Assembly: GCA_964387585.1 (NCBI GenBank)
Contig: CAYLWW010000032.1
Location: 1-17,501 of the forward strand
Direction: 5' to 3'
DNA: 17,501 bases
From: CAYLWW01 sp964387585
GTDB lineage: Bacteria; Pseudomonadota; Alphaproteobacteria; Rickettsiales; Midichloriaceae
The notes under the pieces are model-generated. The model saw only the letters and a list, made by a program, of their open reading frames with translations. It had not been told where the DNA came from and did not search any database. This document shows, piece by piece, positions 1-6,774 of the stretch; positions within the stretch are counted from its first letter, which is position 1, and each line of letters opens with the position of its first letter. The translations under genes were made by a program, and so were the position numbers.

Positions 1-52
1 ATCCTATCGATCAAGCCTTTGAATTCTATAATTATCAATTGGAATGACTATA
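1..52. repeat. Left copy of a 49-bp inverted repeat at the window edge
   Basis: Positions 4-52 are the exact reverse complement of 17450-17498. Positions 1-2 also match, with a single mismatch at position 3 (partner 17499). The match stops sharply at 52/53, so this is the inner boundary of the repeat. The outer boundary lies beyond the window and the full element may be much longer. On the minus strand the base pair just inside the boundary is part of an AT/TA run, and the left copy ends inside a broken transposase frame. Inference: this is the end of a mobile element or other multi-copy repeat. I do not recognise the family. Confidence 0.85.
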
Positions 53-207
53 ATATATATATTCGCTACTTGCGAAATACCATGCGTTTTGGCAGATATT
101 ATCGCTTGTAATCTTCTCTCGTTTTCACCTCTTATACCTTGCCTCTTTAGCCCAGCTTGACATAAATTTAATAATTCATCACTAATGGCTTGAGTTAATC
201 TGCTCAT
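4..207 (-). pseudogene. IS630-like transposase, N-terminal helix-turn-helix fragment, truncated
   Basis: This 67-codon frame starts MSRLTQAISDELLNL and runs through a segment containing ENERRLQAIISAKTHGISQVAN. The pattern resembles the N-terminal helix-turn-helix of IS630-type transposases, where a conserved arginine/alanine helix is followed by a GxSxxxVA-type turn. After about residue 50 the resemblance stops. The rest (IYIIVIPIDNYRIQRLDR) is encoded largely by the 49-bp inverted repeat, so the gene was cut there. No catalytic DDE domain follows. The start is well supported by an unusually strong ribosome binding site. The family assignment is from pattern recognition only, and the product is unlikely to be active. 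Confidence 0.5.
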
Positions 208-212
208 CTATT

Positions 213-219
213 CCTCCTC
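213..219 (-). promoter_or_regulatory. Strong Shine-Dalgarno for the truncated transposase
   Basis: On the minus strand GAGGAGG lies five bases before the ATG at 207-205. This is close to a perfect anti-16S match. The housekeeping genes in this window mostly start in A/T-rich sequence without a comparable site, so the strong site stands out and suits a transferred insertion-sequence gene. Confidence 0.6.
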
Positions 220-289
220 AATTTGAATACTTAATTAAGTATAACTAAAAATAAACTTTTTGTTTTGTTATTTGTGAGGTTTGGTATAA

Positions 290-540
290 GGCGCTATAAA
301 TTATTTGCCGAGCTGTAGATGTTTTTGAAGACATCTATCTCATATAGCAAGGTCAATCATAACATTTAAGCGAGTTTATTTACCAGAAAGCTCTTGGTGA
401 ATAACACTCGAAGATTTTTATGATGTCAATTTGCATCAAAAACGTCAATTATTGAACATTTTTTTGTAAAATGAAGGAAAACAAACGATTGGTAGGAAAT
501 TTAATAAAATTGATCATATCTTTCTTAGTTTCATCGCTTC
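290..540 (-). pseudogene. Degraded second transposase fragment (IS630-like, central part)
   Basis: The minus strand here has a broken reading frame containing pieces such as FPTNRLFSFILQKNVQ, a stop, then IFECYSPRAFW and further stops. The spacing and style resemble the middle of an IS630 DDE domain. The firmer evidence is nucleotide similarity: 363-430 matches 2355-2424, which lies directly upstream (minus strand) of a recognisable IS630 C-terminal domain. It lies upstream of the N-terminal piece at 4-207 in transcription order, so the two cannot be one simple collinear copy. I infer two separate or rearranged IS remnants. Confidence 0.35.
363..430 (-). repeat. Dispersed repeat, copy A (partner at 2355-2424)
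   Basis: Aligned by eye to 2355-2424 in the same orientation, with two one-base gaps and about 80% identity. The shared core includes GAGTTTATTTAC and a TTTTTAT stretch. The partner leads straight into an IS630 transposase C-terminal remnant, so this is best read as shared transposase sequence from an older or different copy. Confidence 0.6.
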
Positions 541-898
541 TTAATATTCCTAAATTGTATAAATTATTCTGTTAACAGTGCTATATTAAGTTGTACGATG
601 CTATCGTAGAATTATTTTAAATATCTTCCTCAAGCTAAGTCATTAATATATCAAATCAATTCATATTTTTACCAATTTACTTGATATATTTAGCCTTTTA
701 AAAGATAGTTGATATTTAATAATTCAGTAGTATTATATCTCTAATCAGGATAACCATTACCAAAATTATAATAAGCTTTTAGTATTCGGTTTAAATAATT
801 AAACTAATTATAGTATTTTAAACTAATTAACATATATAATTGTTGTTTATTAAATCTATTTAAAATAAATTATTCCAATAATTATTTATTTAATAAAT
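431..898. other. A+T-rich spacer upstream of murG, no gene seen
   Basis: Apart from the eroded transposase remnant reaching to about 540, I see no reading frame with protein-like composition and no tRNA or rRNA. Small perfect inverted repeats occur at 569-578 (a 10-bp palindrome) and at 594-608 (6-bp arms, 3-base loop). Neither is followed by a T-run. The last 100 bases before murG are almost pure A/T and presumably hold its promoter, but no -35/-10 pair is clear enough to call. Confidence 0.5.
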
Positions 899-2080
899 AT
901 GGGAACTAAACAATCAAAAAAATTTCATATAGATAAATCTAAAAAAGCTGATTATATAGCCATTGCTAGTGGAGGCACCGGAGGTCATATTTTCCCTGCT
1001 CAAGCAGTAGCGACAATTTTAGCTAAGAGATATAAGATAATATGGTTTACTGATGAAAGAGGTTATGCTTTTTTTAATAAGCAAGACAATAAAAATATAA
1101 AAGATAATAAATCGAAAACTGAATTAGAATTTATAGACAAAATTGTTTTACTGAAAAATATTAAGACTAATTCATCGATATTTAACGTTATAAGAAATTT
1201 TTTTTATATAACTTTAAATGTTTTTAAGTCGTCTTATTTTCTTTTATATAACAAGCCTAAGTTAATTGCAGGCTTCGGTTCACATTCGTCATTTTCAGCT
1301 TTATTAGCAGCATCTATATTAAGAATTCCTGTAGTTCTACATGAACAAAATGCAGTTTTAGGACGTGTTAATAGATTTTTTTTACCTATTTCTAAAGCTT
1401 TAACTTTATCTTTTGAAAAAACTATAAATATCCCTGATAAGTATGATTTTAAAATTTTTGTATCAGGCAATCCTATAAGGCAAAATATAGCAGATTATAT
1501 AGTAACGAATAAAGTTACTTTTTCTAATAAAATAAATTTATTAATTATAGGTGGCAGTCAAGGTGCTGCAATTTTTAGTGAAATTATTCCCATCGCCATT
1601 TCCCGTTTACCCATAGATTTACAAACAAAAATAATAATACATCAACAAGTACGTAGTGAGTTACTAAATCAAGTACATAGTGCTTATGAAAAACACTCAG
1701 TTTCAAGCGAATACCACTTGCAACCATTTTTCCATAATATATCTGAATTACTTCACACTTGTGATCTTGTTTTAGCAAGAGCCGGAGCGTCTACTATAGC
1801 AGAAATCGAACATTGCGGCAAACCATCTATATTAGTACCATTAGCTATAGCTAAAGATAATCATCAATACCATAATTCTCAATGGCTAGTAATGAAAAAA
1901 ACAGCTATTATGATTCAGGAACATGAATTTACTGCTGATAAATTAACTTTAACGTTTGAGGAATTATTTATACAAAATAAAATAAGAGAATATAAAATAA
2001 ACGCAAAAGAATTAGCTAAAAATAATGCCTCAAGTAGGTTGGCTATAAAAATTAATCAGTTAGTAATAAATGAAATTTAG
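899..2080 (+). CDS. murG: MurG, UDP-GlcNAc:lipid I GlcNAc transferase
   Basis: This GT28 glycosyltransferase adds N-acetylglucosamine to undecaprenyl-pyrophosphoryl-MurNAc-pentapeptide (lipid I), giving lipid II at the inner face of the cytoplasmic membrane. Visible motifs are SGGTGGHIFP (residues 24-33), GFGSHSSFSALLAA (125-138), HEQNAVLGRVNR (148-159), SGNPIR (189-194), GGSQGA (218-223), and near residue 290 the donor-site ARAGASTIAE followed by a KDNHQYHNSQW segment. The 393 residues exceed a typical MurG (about 350-380), partly because some 23 residues precede the first glycine-rich loop where fewer than ten are usual. No ATG lies nearer the loop, so I keep this start, although no Shine-Dalgarno is visible. 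It stands alone on its strand between IS remnants and has no other mur gene beside it here. Its presence implies at least a minimal peptidoglycan pathway. Confidence 0.95.
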   Translation: MGTKQSKKFHIDKSKKADYIAIASGGTGGHIFPAQAVATILAKRYKIIWFTDERGYAFFNKQDNKNIKDNKSKTELEFIDKIVLLKNIKTNSSIFNVIRNFFYITLNVFKSSYFLLYNKPKLIAGFGSHSSFSALLAASILRIPVVLHEQNAVLGRVNRFFLPISKALTLSFEKTINIPDKYDFKIFVSGNPIRQNIADYIVTNKVTFSNKINLLIIGGSQGAAIFSEIIPIAISRLPIDLQTKIIIHQQVRSELLNQVHSAYEKHSVSSEYHLQPFFHNISELLHTCDLVLARAGASTIAEIEHCGKPSILVPLAIAKDNHQYHNSQWLVMKKTAIMIQEHEFTADKLTLTFEELFIQNKIREYKINAKELAKNNASSRLAIKINQLVINEI

Positions 2081-2094
2081 TGCATGATAATTAA

Positions 2095-2424
2095 ATAGAA
2101 TTTCATTGTGTATTAGAGTAGCATTGACAATGTCAGCCAAAGAAGTATATTTTTCCAATATTTTATTTTAACGACTAATTTCTTTAAATTAGCTAAAAAC
2201 TTCTCAAGTGTATTTAAATCTAGAGAATATAATTGCAAAAACAATAACTTAAATTTTATATTTTCTATAAGTTTTTTAGTTTTTTCAGATTTATGGAAGG
2301 CGGCATTATACATAATCATCACAGTTCTAGGTTTCAAGGTGATTTACTATATATCATTTAAGAGAGTTTATTTACTAGAAAAATCTTTTTTGAATTAACA
2401 CCTGAATATTTTTATCATGTGAAT
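2095..2424 (-). pseudogene. IS630-like transposase, C-terminal DDE remnant, inactivated
   Basis: An open stretch at 2337-2113 encodes TVMIMYNAAFHKSEKTKKLI and then LYSLDLNTLEKFLANLKKLV. These match the IS630 signatures normally read as (V/I)(V/I)MDNAxFHKS and PPYSPDLNPIEKFWANLK. The catalytic aspartate of MDN is now tyrosine and several prolines are lost. Near 2150 a frame change is needed to reach the expected tail, because another frame reads TSLADIVNATLIHNE while the open one stops. Upstream (2340-2424) there are several stops. The gene is therefore dead. It ends within about 20 bases of murG's stop codon, pointing to an old insertion just downstream of murG. Confidence 0.8.
2355..2424 (-). 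repeat. Dispersed repeat, copy B (partner at 363-430)
   Basis: This is the partner of the segment at 363-430, in the same orientation and about 80% identical by eye. On the minus strand it sits immediately upstream of the IS630 C-terminal remnant, which identifies the repeat as part of the former transposase gene. Confidence 0.6.
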
Positions 2425-2434
2425 AATTAATATT

Positions 2435-3250
2435 TTAAAAAATACTAATAGCTTCATGAATAATTTTTCCCCAATTATCGCAGTTTAAGCTAGCGTTACC
2501 TACTAGCACTCCTTCAATCTCAGGGATTTTTAAAAATTGGGCGATATTACTAAAATTTACTGAGCCGCCATATATAACCTCAGCTTTAGGTATGACAGAA
2601 GTAATGAATCTCGCTATTTGTTTTACAACACTAATATCTGGGATGATTCCAGTTCCAATTGCCCACAAAGGTTCATAAGCTATGATAATAGCACCCATAT
2701 ATTCGTTGCCAAATTCTTTTACATAGTATTCTAAAGATTTTTTAATAGACTCCAATTGCTTATCTAAATAGGTGAAAGTTGAATTATTATTGTATGATTC
2801 TAATGGTTCGCCTATACATATTATTGGAGTTATAGAGTGCTTTAATGCCTGAAAAATTTTTATAGCTATATCTTTTTCATTTTCATTAAAAAATTCTCTA
2901 CGTTCAGAGTGGCCAATAATGACATATTGACAACCTATTTCTTTAAGCATATAACTGCCTATTTCTCCAGTATAGGCTCCTTTTTCATAACAACTAAAGT
3001 TTTGAGCACCTAAAGATAATGGGCTTTTATTTATATCATTAAAAAGCTCTAAAGAAATTTTATTTAAAAATTGGTAAAAAAAATCAAGGTATACAGTTGG
3101 AGGACAAATAACTAATTCTAATTGCGATAAAATATCAAAATTAGGGAAAGTATTAGTAATTGATTTAATTGATGCTTCTGTTATATCATAACATAATTGT
3201 TTACTTCCATTCATCTTCCAATTAGCAATGATTCTTTTACGTTTTAACAT
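2435..3250 (-). CDS. tpiA: Triosephosphate isomerase
   Basis: This cytoplasmic TIM-barrel enzyme interconverts dihydroxyacetone phosphate and glyceraldehyde 3-phosphate. Landmarks are NWKMNG (residues 10-15, catalytic Lys12), GAQNFS (81-86), GHSERREFF (113-121, catalytic His114), the flexible loop region AYEPLWAIGTG (191-201, catalytic Glu193) and the phosphate-binding YGGSV (227-231). Its 271 residues are somewhat longer than the usual ~250, with short insertions near 64-76 and 152-160. Near the C-terminus VLVGNASL replaces the common VLVGGASL, so one glycine of the second phosphate-binding turn is Asn252; this may be tolerated. It starts 18 bases after the mnmA stop and is probably the last gene of a pccA-mnmA-tpiA transcript. 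No other glycolytic gene is in the window, so it may serve lipid-precursor or partial gluconeogenic metabolism. Confidence 0.95.
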   Translation of the reverse strand: MLKRKRIIANWKMNGSKQLCYDITEASIKSITNTFPNFDILSQLELVICPPTVYLDFFYQFLNKISLELFNDINKSPLSLGAQNFSCYEKGAYTGEIGSYMLKEIGCQYVIIGHSERREFFNENEKDIAIKIFQALKHSITPIICIGEPLESYNNNSTFTYLDKQLESIKKSLEYYVKEFGNEYMGAIIIAYEPLWAIGTGIIPDISVVKQIARFITSVIPKAEVIYGGSVNFSNIAQFLKIPEIEGVLVGNASLNCDNWGKIIHEAISIF

Positions 3251-3268
3251 AAATAAAAAGGCTATAAA

Positions 3269-4351
3269 TTAAATTATCCATCCCCCACCTAAGACTCTAG
3301 AGCCTTGATACATAACGCAGGCTTGTCCAGGAGTTACTGCTAAATAATCATTATATAAAAATACTTTCGCTTTATTATCATTTAAATATTCTACTTCGGC
3401 TTCTACTTCAGCTCCTGATGATCTTAGTTTTACTATACAAGAGAATTTTTCTCCAGCATTTAGCTCATTATCAGCTATCCAATTTAATTCTTTTATAGTG
3501 AAAGATTTTGACTTTAGCTCTTCCTTTTTTCCTACTATTACTTGATTTAGCTTTGGATCTATCTTAATAACATATAAGGGATCGGAGTGAGCAACTCCCA
3601 ACCCTTTACGTTGCCCTATGGTATAATTAATTATACCGGTATGTTTTCCAATTATGCTGCCATCGCTCAAAACTATATCTCCTTCTCTAAAGGCGCTAGG
3701 TTTATGTTGCACTATAACGCTACGATAGTCACCATTTGGAACAAAGCATATATCTTGGCTATCTGGTTTATCAGCTATAGTTAATTTATGTTGATGAGCA
3801 ATTTGACGAGTCTGTTCTTTAGTAAAGCCGCCTAAAGGAAACATCAAAAATTCAAGCTGTTCTTTAGTAGTGGTAAATAAAAAATAACTTTGGTCTTTGT
3901 TATAATCAACTCCCTTATGTAACTCTACTTTACCTGAGTTTTCTATTTTTCTGACATAATGACCAGTAGCCAAGAAGTCAGCCCCTAGATCTTTAGCTAC
4001 TTTAAATAAATCATTAAATTTTACTTTTTGATTACACTTAACACAAGGTATAGGGGTTTCACCTCTTACATAGCTATCAACAAAATCATCTATCACAGAT
4101 TGTTTAAAAATATTTTCATAATTTAAAACATAATGAGGGATTTGGATTTTTTCAGCAGCTAATTGAGCGTCATATATATCTTGACCAGCACAACATGCTC
4201 CTTTTCTGATGCTAATACTTCCTTGATCATATAGCTGCAATGTGATTCCGATAACTTCATAACCCTGATTTTTAAGCATAGCAGCCACAGTAGAGCTATC
4301 AACGCCTCCTGACATTGCAACAACTATTTTTAACGACTTACTGGACTCCAT
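3269..4351 (-). CDS. mnmA: tRNA-specific 2-thiouridylase MnmA
   Basis: MnmA puts sulfur on C2 of the wobble uridine (U34) of tRNA Lys, Glu and Gln, using ATP to adenylate the base and a persulfide relay as sulfur donor. The PP-loop AMSGGVDSS is at residues 12-20. The two catalytic cysteines lie in IPCVKCNQKVKF (Cys106 by alignment to the family CN motif, with a nearby Cys103) and in DSQDICF (Cys202). GHYVR (130-134), KDQSYFLF (152-159) and the C-terminal beta-barrel ending in GSRVLGGGWII are also typical. The 360 residues are normal for the family. It lies 44 bases downstream of pccA and 18 bases upstream of tpiA on the same strand. Its partner in U34 modification, mnmG, is in the divergent cluster starting at 6775. 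Confidence 0.96.
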   Translation of the reverse strand: MESSKSLKIVVAMSGGVDSSTVAAMLKNQGYEVIGITLQLYDQGSISIRKGACCAGQDIYDAQLAAEKIQIPHYVLNYENIFKQSVIDDFVDSYVRGETPIPCVKCNQKVKFNDLFKVAKDLGADFLATGHYVRKIENSGKVELHKGVDYNKDQSYFLFTTTKEQLEFLMFPLGGFTKEQTRQIAHQHKLTIADKPDSQDICFVPNGDYRSVIVQHKPSAFREGDIVLSDGSIIGKHTGIINYTIGQRKGLGVAHSDPLYVIKIDPKLNQVIVGKKEELKSKSFTIKELNWIADNELNAGEKFSCIVKLRSSGAEVEAEVEYLNDNKAKVFLYNDYLAVTPGQACVMYQGSRVLGGGWII

Positions 4352-4395
4352 TATAATTACTAAAATTATGGCTTTTAAGTAATGATATTATGATA

Positions 4396-6390
4396 TTAAA
4401 ATGGTTCTATGGAAATAAGTATTTGGTTAGCAGATATTGCTTCTCCTTTAACAGCTAATACTTCTCTAACTTTTCCATCTATAGGACTTACTAATATATT
4501 TTCCATTTTCATGGCTTCTAGTATCACTAAAGGCTGTCCTTTAGCGATACTTTCTCCTTCTTGAACTTTTACTTCTACTACCATGCCTGAAATAGTAGCG
4601 ATCAAGTCGTTTTGTTGCTCAATATTACTGTTTTTCTTCATAAATTTGTTTAATTCAGCAGCTCTAGGGGTAAATATATAAGCACGTACTGTAGACCCCA
4701 TAAAAGTTAGATTTAAACCTATATCGGCAAACTCAGCTTGTAGATTATAAGGTTTGCCGTTGATTATGCATTGGAAAAGCTTACTTCCTAAAATCCATTT
4801 ACTAGTGATATACAATCTTCTATTTTCAAAAGAAATTTTGTAGCCATCATCAATAGGCCTTACTGTTACTGGGTATTTTCTATCTTCCAACATGATTACC
4901 CAGCGAGTCCCTAATACCCGTTGTTGATTACGTAATTGCCCACTGATAGTTAAAGCCCTTTTCATATCACTCAAAAATATGAATACTGCTGCACTAAGTA
5001 TAACAGCGCTCTCCTCATCACCTAAAATAGCTCCTATAAAGCCGCCTTTATATTCTTCATCAATAAATGTAGTTGATATATCGCCAGAAATAAAGCGTGG
5101 TGTGTTAAACATAGCTTGTAGAAAGCTGATATTATGGGAAATACCACGTATAACATAACTACCTAAAGCTTCATTCATTTTTTCAATACACTCATTTCTT
5201 GTAGGAGCACGGGTACAAAGTTTGGCAATCATAGCATCATAAAACATGCTTACTTCTCCGCCTTCATATACTCCGCTGTCAATACGTATATTGGCTGATG
5301 GTTCAGGTTCTTGATAAGTGCTTATCCTTCCAGTTGAGGGTAAAAAACCACATGTTGGGTCTTCTGCATAAATGCGTGACTCTAAAGCCCAACCATTAAT
5401 TGTAACGTCTTTCTGCTTTAAAGTTAATCTCTCTCCTTGAGCGATTCTTATCATTTGCTCTACAATGTCAATTCCAGTAACCAATTCTGTGACAGGGTGT
5501 TCAACCTGAAGCCTCGTATTCATCTCTAAGAAATAAAAGTTACGATCTTTATCTACTATAAATTCTACAGTTCCTGCTGAATGGTATTTAACCTTTTTCC
5601 CTAAAGCTATAGATTGAGCATACATTTTATTACGGATCTTTTCGTTAATAAAAATACTTGGAGCTTCTTCTATTACTTTTTGATGATGCCTTTGTATTGA
5701 GCATTCTCTTTCTCCTAAACAGATGTAGTTACCGTGCTTATCCGCTAAAACTTGAATTTCTATATGTCTAGGTTCTTCTATATATTTTTCAATAAAAGTT
5801 CGTTCATCCGAAAAATTATTTTTAGCTTCATTTTTAGTTGAGCTGAAAGCTTGCTTCATTTCTTCTTGGCTGCGAACTATTCTGATCCCTTTACCTCCAC
5901 CTCCAGCGGCAGCTTTAAGCATTATAGGATAACCTATTTTGCTAGCGATCTTTAAAGCATCTTTTTCGTTTTTTATAGCGCCCATATATCCTGGTATAAC
6001 ATTCACTCCAGCATCTTGAGCTATTTTTTTCGCTTGTATTTTATCTCCCATTTTACGTATAGCTTCAGCTGAAGGAGCTACAAAAGTTATTCCATTTTTT
6101 TCTAATAAATCAGCAAAAGCAGCATTCTCAGATAAAAAGCCATAACCTGGATGCACTGCATCAGCTCCGGAAAGCTTTACTGCATCTAATAATCGTTTAT
6201 GATTAAGATAGCTTAGAGTAGCTGGAGAAGGGCCTATATATATTGCATCATCTGCTTGTCTAACATGCAATGAATTAGAGTCAGCTTCAGAATAAATAGC
6301 AACAGTTTTAATGCCCATCCTTTTAGCTGTTCTAATAATTCTGCATGCTATTTCACCGCGGTTAGCTATAAGTAGCTTCTTTATAATCAT
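4396..6390 (-). CDS. pccA: Propionyl-CoA carboxylase alpha subunit (biotin carboxylase plus biotin carrier)
   Basis: This subunit carboxylates its own biotin with bicarbonate and ATP; a beta subunit (PccB, not in this window) then passes the carboxyl to propionyl-CoA, giving methylmalonyl-CoA. Domains in order: biotin carboxylase N-terminal domain with ANRGEIACRI (9-18) and PGYGFLSENAAFA (81-93); ATP-grasp with the glycine loop AAAGGGGKGIRIV (160-172), ERECSIQRHHQKVIEEAPS (227-245) and FLEMNTRLQVEHPVTE (287-302); a C-terminal carboxylase domain with GFLPSTGRI (348-356); a less conserved linker/BT region (about 450-580); and a biotinyl domain with EAMKMEN, whose Lys628 should carry biotin. The 664 residues match the usual fused alpha subunit. 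It probably leads the pccA-mnmA-tpiA transcript, reading away from the control region shared with mnmG. An acetyl- or methylcrotonyl-CoA carboxylase role is possible but less likely given this architecture. Confidence 0.92.
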   Translation of the reverse strand: MIIKKLLIANRGEIACRIIRTAKRMGIKTVAIYSEADSNSLHVRQADDAIYIGPSPATLSYLNHKRLLDAVKLSGADAVHPGYGFLSENAAFADLLEKNGITFVAPSAEAIRKMGDKIQAKKIAQDAGVNVIPGYMGAIKNEKDALKIASKIGYPIMLKAAAGGGGKGIRIVRSQEEMKQAFSSTKNEAKNNFSDERTFIEKYIEEPRHIEIQVLADKHGNYICLGERECSIQRHHQKVIEEAPSIFINEKIRNKMYAQSIALGKKVKYHSAGTVEFIVDKDRNFYFLEMNTRLQVEHPVTELVTGIDIVEQMIRIAQGERLTLKQKDVTINGWALESRIYAEDPTCGFLPSTGRISTYQEPEPSANIRIDSGVYEGGEVSMFYDAMIAKLCTRAPTRNECIEKMNEALGSYVIRGISHNISFLQAMFNTPRFISGDISTTFIDEEYKGGFIGAILGDEESAVILSAAVFIFLSDMKRALTISGQLRNQQRVLGTRWVIMLEDRKYPVTVRPIDDGYKISFENRRLYITSKWILGSKLFQCIINGKPYNLQAEFADIGLNLTFMGSTVRAYIFTPRAAELNKFMKKNSNIEQQNDLIATISGMVVEVKVQEGESIAKGQPLVILEAMKMENILVSPIDGKVREVLAVKGEAISANQILISIEPF

Positions 6391-6495
6391 TATACCTTAA
6401 TTTAAAATATAGTTTATTTATCTATTATATTTAATATCTTTGACTATGATTAGAAAGTTATAAAAGTCAAATATTAAAACAGTTATAAGAACTAA

Positions 6496-6524
6496 ACTAT
6501 TGATTAATATCATTAATCAATAGT
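6496..6524. repeat. Perfect inverted repeat, 13-bp arms with 3-base loop
   Basis: Arms 6496-6508 and 6512-6524 are exact reverse complements (left arm ACTATTGATTAAT) around the loop ATC. No T-run follows on either strand, so a rho-independent terminator is unlikely. Its place midway in a divergent promoter region suggests an operator for a dimeric regulator or a cruciform-prone site. This is inference. Confidence 0.6.
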
Positions 6525-6691
6525 AGTAAAGACAATTAATCTAATTATAATTTAATATTGTAAATTAATTTGCTATATTTTGCCAAATGCTAAAAAATTT
6601 TTATAGAATAATTAGAAAATAGCTAATTTAGGCTTTAATACAATTTAATAACATATATAATGATTAAAAAATTATCAAATAATAATCTTTA

Positions 6692-6720
6692 TTGTTAGTA
6701 ATAAAATATTATTTTATAAG
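6692..6720 (+). promoter_or_regulatory. Possible sigma-70-type promoter for the mnmG operon
   Basis: TTGTTA at 6692-6697 (four of six to the -35 consensus) and TATAAG at 6715-6720 (five of six to the -10) are separated by 17 bases. This would leave an untranslated leader of roughly 50 bases before the mnmG ATG. In such A+T-rich sequence chance matches are common, so this is only a candidate. Confidence 0.25.
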
Positions 6721-6774
6721 ATATAAATTTGATACTTTAATCCCATTTATTGAAAATTACGTATTCAATTAATT

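Larger units (their letters stand above)
6391..6774. other. Divergent non-coding region between pccA and mnmG
   Basis: This 384-base, very A+T-rich gap separates two outward-facing operons. I see no plausible reading frame and no tRNA. It must hold the promoters for both directions. It contains one long inverted repeat (6496-6524), and near the mnmG side a possible promoter (6692-6720). I did not find convincing DnaA boxes, so I do not call it an origin. Confidence 0.6.

Noticed and set aside
594..608. Small stem-loop with 6-bp arms in the spacer before murG
   Set aside because: Short arms, no T-run and no repeated copy seen; expected by chance in A+T-rich DNA.
6391..6774. Possible replication origin in the A+T-rich gap before mnmG
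   Set aside because: Although mnmG and parAB often lie near the origin, I found no cluster of DnaA boxes, and as I recall Rickettsiales origins are described near other genes.
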